Below, in pieces: positions 59,816 through 64,000 of a stretch of DNA of 64,000 nucleotides (its first letter is position 1; every line of letters begins with the position of its first letter). This DNA is from Scalesia atractyloides (taxonomy: Eukaryota; Streptophyta; Magnoliopsida; Asterales; Asteraceae): the NCBI GenBank assembly GCA_947069175.1, contig CAMTDV010000030.1, positions 98,852,411 through 98,916,410 on the forward strand, written 5' to 3'. Below the pieces are notes generated by a model. That model was not told the DNA's origin. It did no database searches and saw only the letters and a list, made by a program, of their open reading frames with translations. The position numbers were made by a program, and so were the translations under genes.

Positions 59816-62446
59816 GAATAAGATGGAGCTACCGAGTAAAATAACCCATTATAGCACTTACAACACAGAGAATGACTAACTATGTATGATTAAGCTGCAT
59901 AGTGTGATTAAGCTGGTTTGGTTTATGTATTTTACAAACTATGTGGTACTAACAAAATAAGAACATCATCTACAAACCACGTACAAAGTAGAGAAGTAGA
60001 TCAATTGGTAGGAGTAAAAGAAACTATTTGTTCTTTATTCAACCGGAATCTAAATACGATGGACCTACTGAGTAAAATGAACCTGGTATAGCACTAACAA
60101 AAAGCAAAAATATTGAAACTCTTTTACCTTGCAAACACAACTATTTTAAGTTTCGTTGATAACTGTCTCTACTAATTATTTCAATTATTAATGATGTTGA
60201 AACTCTTTTACCTTGCAAACAAATTTAATACGGAAATTACCATGCAAATGCTCTTGTTTTTTTTCATTAAGAGCTTCTGGCTTGAAATCACTATTGTTTT
60301 TTAATTATTAATAATCTTATGTACTATTTGTCACTAAAATCATCTGATTCTCAGAAAAGAAAAACACTTGTGCAACCGTTTAGTTTCTCTCTTTCAGTGT
60401 ACAATGACCACCACAAAACCATTAACAAAAAACCACCACCACCCCTACAGAGTAACCACCTAGCCGTCACCATCACTATACAACCGCTGAGCCGTACCTT
60501 CTTGTTTTTATTTTGCTCGAAGTGCCGATGATGACGTAGGAGATGTTTCTTCGTCCTTACCGATTGAAGAACCGGTGGTCATAACACCCCACCACCCCCA
60601 CAACACAACCACCTAGCCCTACCACATCACCACCACCACCACTTACCCATCGCCGTCTCCGAATGCAACACCACCGTCATAAAACCGCCACTGCAACCAC
60701 AACACAACCACCTAACCGGCAAGGGTGATTCTAAGATTCCTGTAACGAATTCAAGTTTATAGATCTCGTTCAAATCGACGTATCTTCGTTTCGGATCTCC
60801 AGCGCGAGTCCTCTTTTTAGATCCCGTGAGTAAGCTCCCGACAGTCGTTTTAGTAAGTCAGTCTTGGATTAAAGCTTGAGTTTGCTTAATAGTTGAGAAT
60901 TTCGTGAGTTAGAGGAAGCAAAGAATAAATAAGAAATCAATTTCAAGAGAGATAAAGAGGTGTTTTGCACAGAGGGATGGAGATGCTGTGGCAAAATTGT
61001 AAGAAGCAAGAAGATAGATAATGAGTAATAAAGAAAACAAACAGAAAGGATATGTGTAAAGTAAATAGCAAGTTGGCAAAAAAGTGGAAAAAGAATGGAC
61101 ACTTGTAGCATACCTAACAATTACAACTAGCTACAGTAATATACAGACTCAAACATAAGTTTCCAATTTAATATATATATATATATAAGATGAATCCATA
61201 GCCTCTAAACTCATATTCTTCACAGATTCTAGAGAGAGTAAGGGGATTTTAGAGAGAAAACCAAAGGGATTCGAGATCAAGGAATCATGATTTGGAGCTT
61301 GAAATCGTTTAGCAAACAATTATGAATCATCACAACAATGTTTTGTTTGAAATCCAGGTAAGAATCAACATCCAAGTGTTTTTATTTTATTTTTTATTTT
61401 ATGAAAATGGGTTTTTTAGGTAACGCTTGAGGTTTCTCCATAAAGGTTGGATTTTCATGTGTTATTGACCCAAAACAAAAAACTTTAGATCTAGTTTCAT
61501 GAAAGTTGACCAAACAATTTTGATGTAAAAAATGTATGAATTTGGGCTGAAAGCCTGAAACGGTCTAAACCGAATGAATCTTCAAGTTTGCAACACTAGA
61601 CCTTCATCTTGCGACACTGGATGCTACACTCGAGGGTTAGTGGGGAAGACAACATTGATCTCAATGTTTTCCAATGATTGGTGACACGTGGCACCAATGA
61701 CACTTCCAATGATAGTATTGACAAGTCCTAACGCAAGTTAGGCAACTGTGCTACGACGCTATTAGTAGATCGGTTGTTTGGTTATGAATTCTCATGTGTT
61801 AACATTTATATATAGATTGTGCGATGTTCATTCTATCCTAGACATCTTAGCACACAGTAGTTTACAGCAGACATGTGCATTTCTAGACCCCTCTTACTTT
61901 ACTATTTTGGGGTGGTGTGCATATTCACAATAAATTTAGAGAAAAGTGATAAAGTGATGATGTTATCCTTATAACATATAAGTGATAGTTTGAAATATGG
62001 TTTTAGTAAAGGAAGTGTTGTAGTTTTTAAGTGAGTTAAGGAATGTAAAATAATATATTATGCATGTTACATAGGATGGGTGGTTACCTTCAAGGCCATT
62101 GTGATGGGAAGTTACCTCCGAGTCCATTATGAGGGGGGGGGGGGGGGGGTATCTATGGGGCCATTAGGAGAGTGGCAGTGCATTTGTTGCTTGCCAGTGG
62201 TTGTACAACTACGAGTAGTTTAGAATACATGCATAGTTTACAATATTGTGAGATCACTTTTATAGAATGTGATGATGATGACATACAATAAGGTTTTGTG
62301 ACATGTTTTAACTGCTGAATGTGTTTAATGCTTGTTAAAGTTTATAGTTACCTGATTTAAACTAGTACACACTCAATCTAGCTGACTTTTTGTATGCACA
62401 TAAAGTTTGTTGACAAAGTGAATATTGGCGTGCGACAGGGACTCCC
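59816..62446. other. Intergenic DNA with a promoter-like segment
   Basis: No gene recognised. An 82-bp direct repeat with GTTGAAACTCTTTTACCTTG recurs at about 60112 and 60194. A CCACC-rich low-complexity patch lies at 60400-60720. At 61171-61360 a (TA)n TATA box, a purine-rich leader and a good splice donor (CCAG|GTAAGA at 61358) suggest the start of a transcript or an LTR, but no coding sequence follows. A 17-nt G run lies at 62133-62149. Confidence 0.45.
62133..62149 (+). repeat. Poly(G) tract of 17 nt
   Basis: A run of 17 G between two related phrases containing TTACCT and CCATT. Confidence 0.95.
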
Positions 62447-62880
62447 TGGTAACTGGTGTAGGTTCCTTTAACACGGACCTTGATACGATTGATGAACATA
62501 TTAAGAGTGCGGAATCCTCTTAATCTGATGAACACGGAAAACTAGCAGAACTACAAACATAGATACTTTAAAACCGTGTTCTATTGATTATCCAACACAA
62601 GAATTTACAATCAATTCAGGACTCCAACTCTCTATCTCTCTCTGATTTGGCTCTCTCTATCTCTCAATTTATTGTGAATGGCTCAAGGCTAACCTAATCA
62701 TTAATACCACATGCTTATATACTACATGTCTTATGAACTGGGCTAGGCCCACAACCACAAACAAACCTATAACTCTTTGGTTTAGTTTGGCCCACACTAT
62801 AAACCATCTAAGCTTGCTACAATATACAAGATATCCAAAGACCTATCTATTAAGCTGTTGTCATAGAATATGCACCAACA
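62447..62880 (-). mobile_element. LTR of a retrotransposon (about 434 bp)
   Basis: On the minus strand it begins TGTTGGTGCATATTC at 62880 and ends ACCAGTTACCA. A purine tract (AATGGGGAGTC) comes just before it, the usual place for a 3' LTR. GACTCCC lies on both sides (62440-62446 and 62881-62887), but the right copy overlaps the purine tract, so a target duplication is uncertain. It has a TATATAAG box. A second, partial LTR of the same family lies at about 63060-63205. Confidence 0.6.
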
Positions 62881-63059
62881 GACTCCCCATTGACCATAGC
62901 TTCATAGGTTAACTTCTCTTTCAAACATCTTGTAGTCTTTTGGTCTTTGGATAGCTTTAGCTGCAACCAGTTGTTGACATCAACAGACTTTCTCTATGAG
63001 TTCTAAAGAAGTCTAAAGGGCTAACATAATCCCACATGAAACTAGGGATTATACACCTT

Positions 63060-63205
63060 AATACATACGAACCGGGCTAGGCCCACATCCAAGCCCATTT
63101 TGGTTTTTCATTCTCTAATCACATAAACAAAATGTTAAGCCCATTACAAGATGTCCAAAGACTAAACTATTAAGCTATTGTCACAAAATATGCATCAACG
63201 GCTCG
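63060..63205 (-). repeat. Partial second LTR of the same family
   Basis: On the minus strand it starts GTTGATGCATATTTTGTGAC, similar to the start of 62880-62447. It also shares CTTAATAG and GGGCCTAGCCC-type sequence (GAACCGGGCTAGGCCCAC on the plus strand). Truncated; the roughly 150 bp between the two LTRs is the only internal sequence left. Confidence 0.55.
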
Positions 63206-64000
63206 CATCCCATTTTCAGTGTTATTAACTACATGCCAAGACTTAAATTCAATGTTTTTAATTTATTTGGGTAAGCAAAGACTTAAATTTTCCGCTACGT
63301 TTGTAATGAAATGTTTCGATTTGAAACATGCCATCTAGTCAATTCAAAAGACGAAAGCCCCGGCGTTGGGGCGTTTCATCAATGAAAAAAATATGCGCTT
63401 AGTTAGTTCATATTCGTCTATTATAAAAAAAAATGCATGAATATACTGAAAAAATGGGCAACACGATTACTAGCGGAAAAAAATATGGACTTTATATAGA
63501 TTTAAAATCACTTGAATTTGGCTTTTATATACTTGTATATTTTAGGGGGTCACGTTTATAATACCGCAATCTTATAAAGGAAAGATTAATAGTTGTTGAA
63601 TGCAAATAATGTTGGTTACTTCAACCAGGCTACAACTGCAGAAGTTAGATTACATGGTTTTTGTTCATCTTTTGAAGAAGTCATCTCTTTTTGTTTTGTG
63701 AAGAGCTTGACATTGTAATGGTCAATATGAATGACGATTATATTAAGGTTAAAAACAAGACAAAAGACTAAGATCACATATTGACACTGTTATGAGTTTA
63801 ATTGTCTCAATAAGGTACTTAATATGTAAATCCTAACACCCATTTTACTTAGATCAAAACCGGTGATCGACTCTTTTATTTTAATAAACTAAAAGTACAT
63901 AATTACAATAACCCTAACCATCTATTTATACTAAATTAACATCTTGAAAACCAAGAAATATAAACCACTAAAATAACAAAGTAAATAAAGACTTCTTATT
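63206..64000. other. Intergenic DNA at window end
   Basis: No gene or repeat recognised with confidence. Confidence 0.6.

Overview
This is a 64-kb piece of a plant nuclear genome. It is AT-rich, its genes carry introns, and it is crowded with transposable elements. The main gene is a 17-exon NADPH-cytochrome P450 reductase (CPR). From memory its sequence is closest to Asteraceae CPRs, and several short repeats look like ones common in that family, so I infer a composite (daisy-family) species. This was not checked by database search.

Three regions look like host genes. (1) CPR lies on the plus strand at 3748-9613. Its exons join into a complete 703-residue protein with clean GT-AG introns, and a SINE sits in intron 1. 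(2) An uncharacterised, probably single-exon gene lies at 14044-14752. Its two halves sit in different frames that meet near a run of six C, so it is either frameshifted or translated from an inner ATG. (3) An intronless BCS1-type AAA-ATPase of 474 residues lies on the minus strand at 51645-53069. There is no sign that these genes work together.

Almost everything else is mobile DNA or its debris. 17.2-25.7 kb holds two Mutator-like non-autonomous elements, a hAT MITE with a perfect 8-bp target duplication, a probable Helitron 3' end with gene-fragment debris upstream (CDC48, one PPR motif), a probable solo LTR and tandem repeats. 26.7-27.0 kb holds a pseudogene of the endocytic TPLATE-complex subunit TML. 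28.96-33.58 kb is a complete but dead Ty1/copia element with very short LTRs. 35.8-39.0 kb is a decayed non-LTR-type reverse transcriptase with a C-terminal zinc finger and an endonuclease-like motif, fronted by a 43-nt G run. 39.9-51 kb holds dispersed repeats, a TRIM-like relic, two SINEs (one nested in a TIR element) and a GC-rich MITE. 54-58.5 kb and parts of 43-51 kb carry a set of elements that begin TATAGG or TAGG, lie in or near TA microsatellites, and share either a minisatellite-plus-core layout or GTGAGAACC-type inverted repeats. 59-64 kb holds another Mutator-like element, a Helitron-like end and LTR relics.

The most unusual signals are the three-member TATAGG family with the minisatellite and conserved core, the Helitron-like end with gene fragments upstream, the reverse transcriptase relic, the C-run frameshift in the 14-kb gene, and three SINEs with perfect 12-16-bp target duplications. 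No tRNA, rRNA or CRISPR was found.
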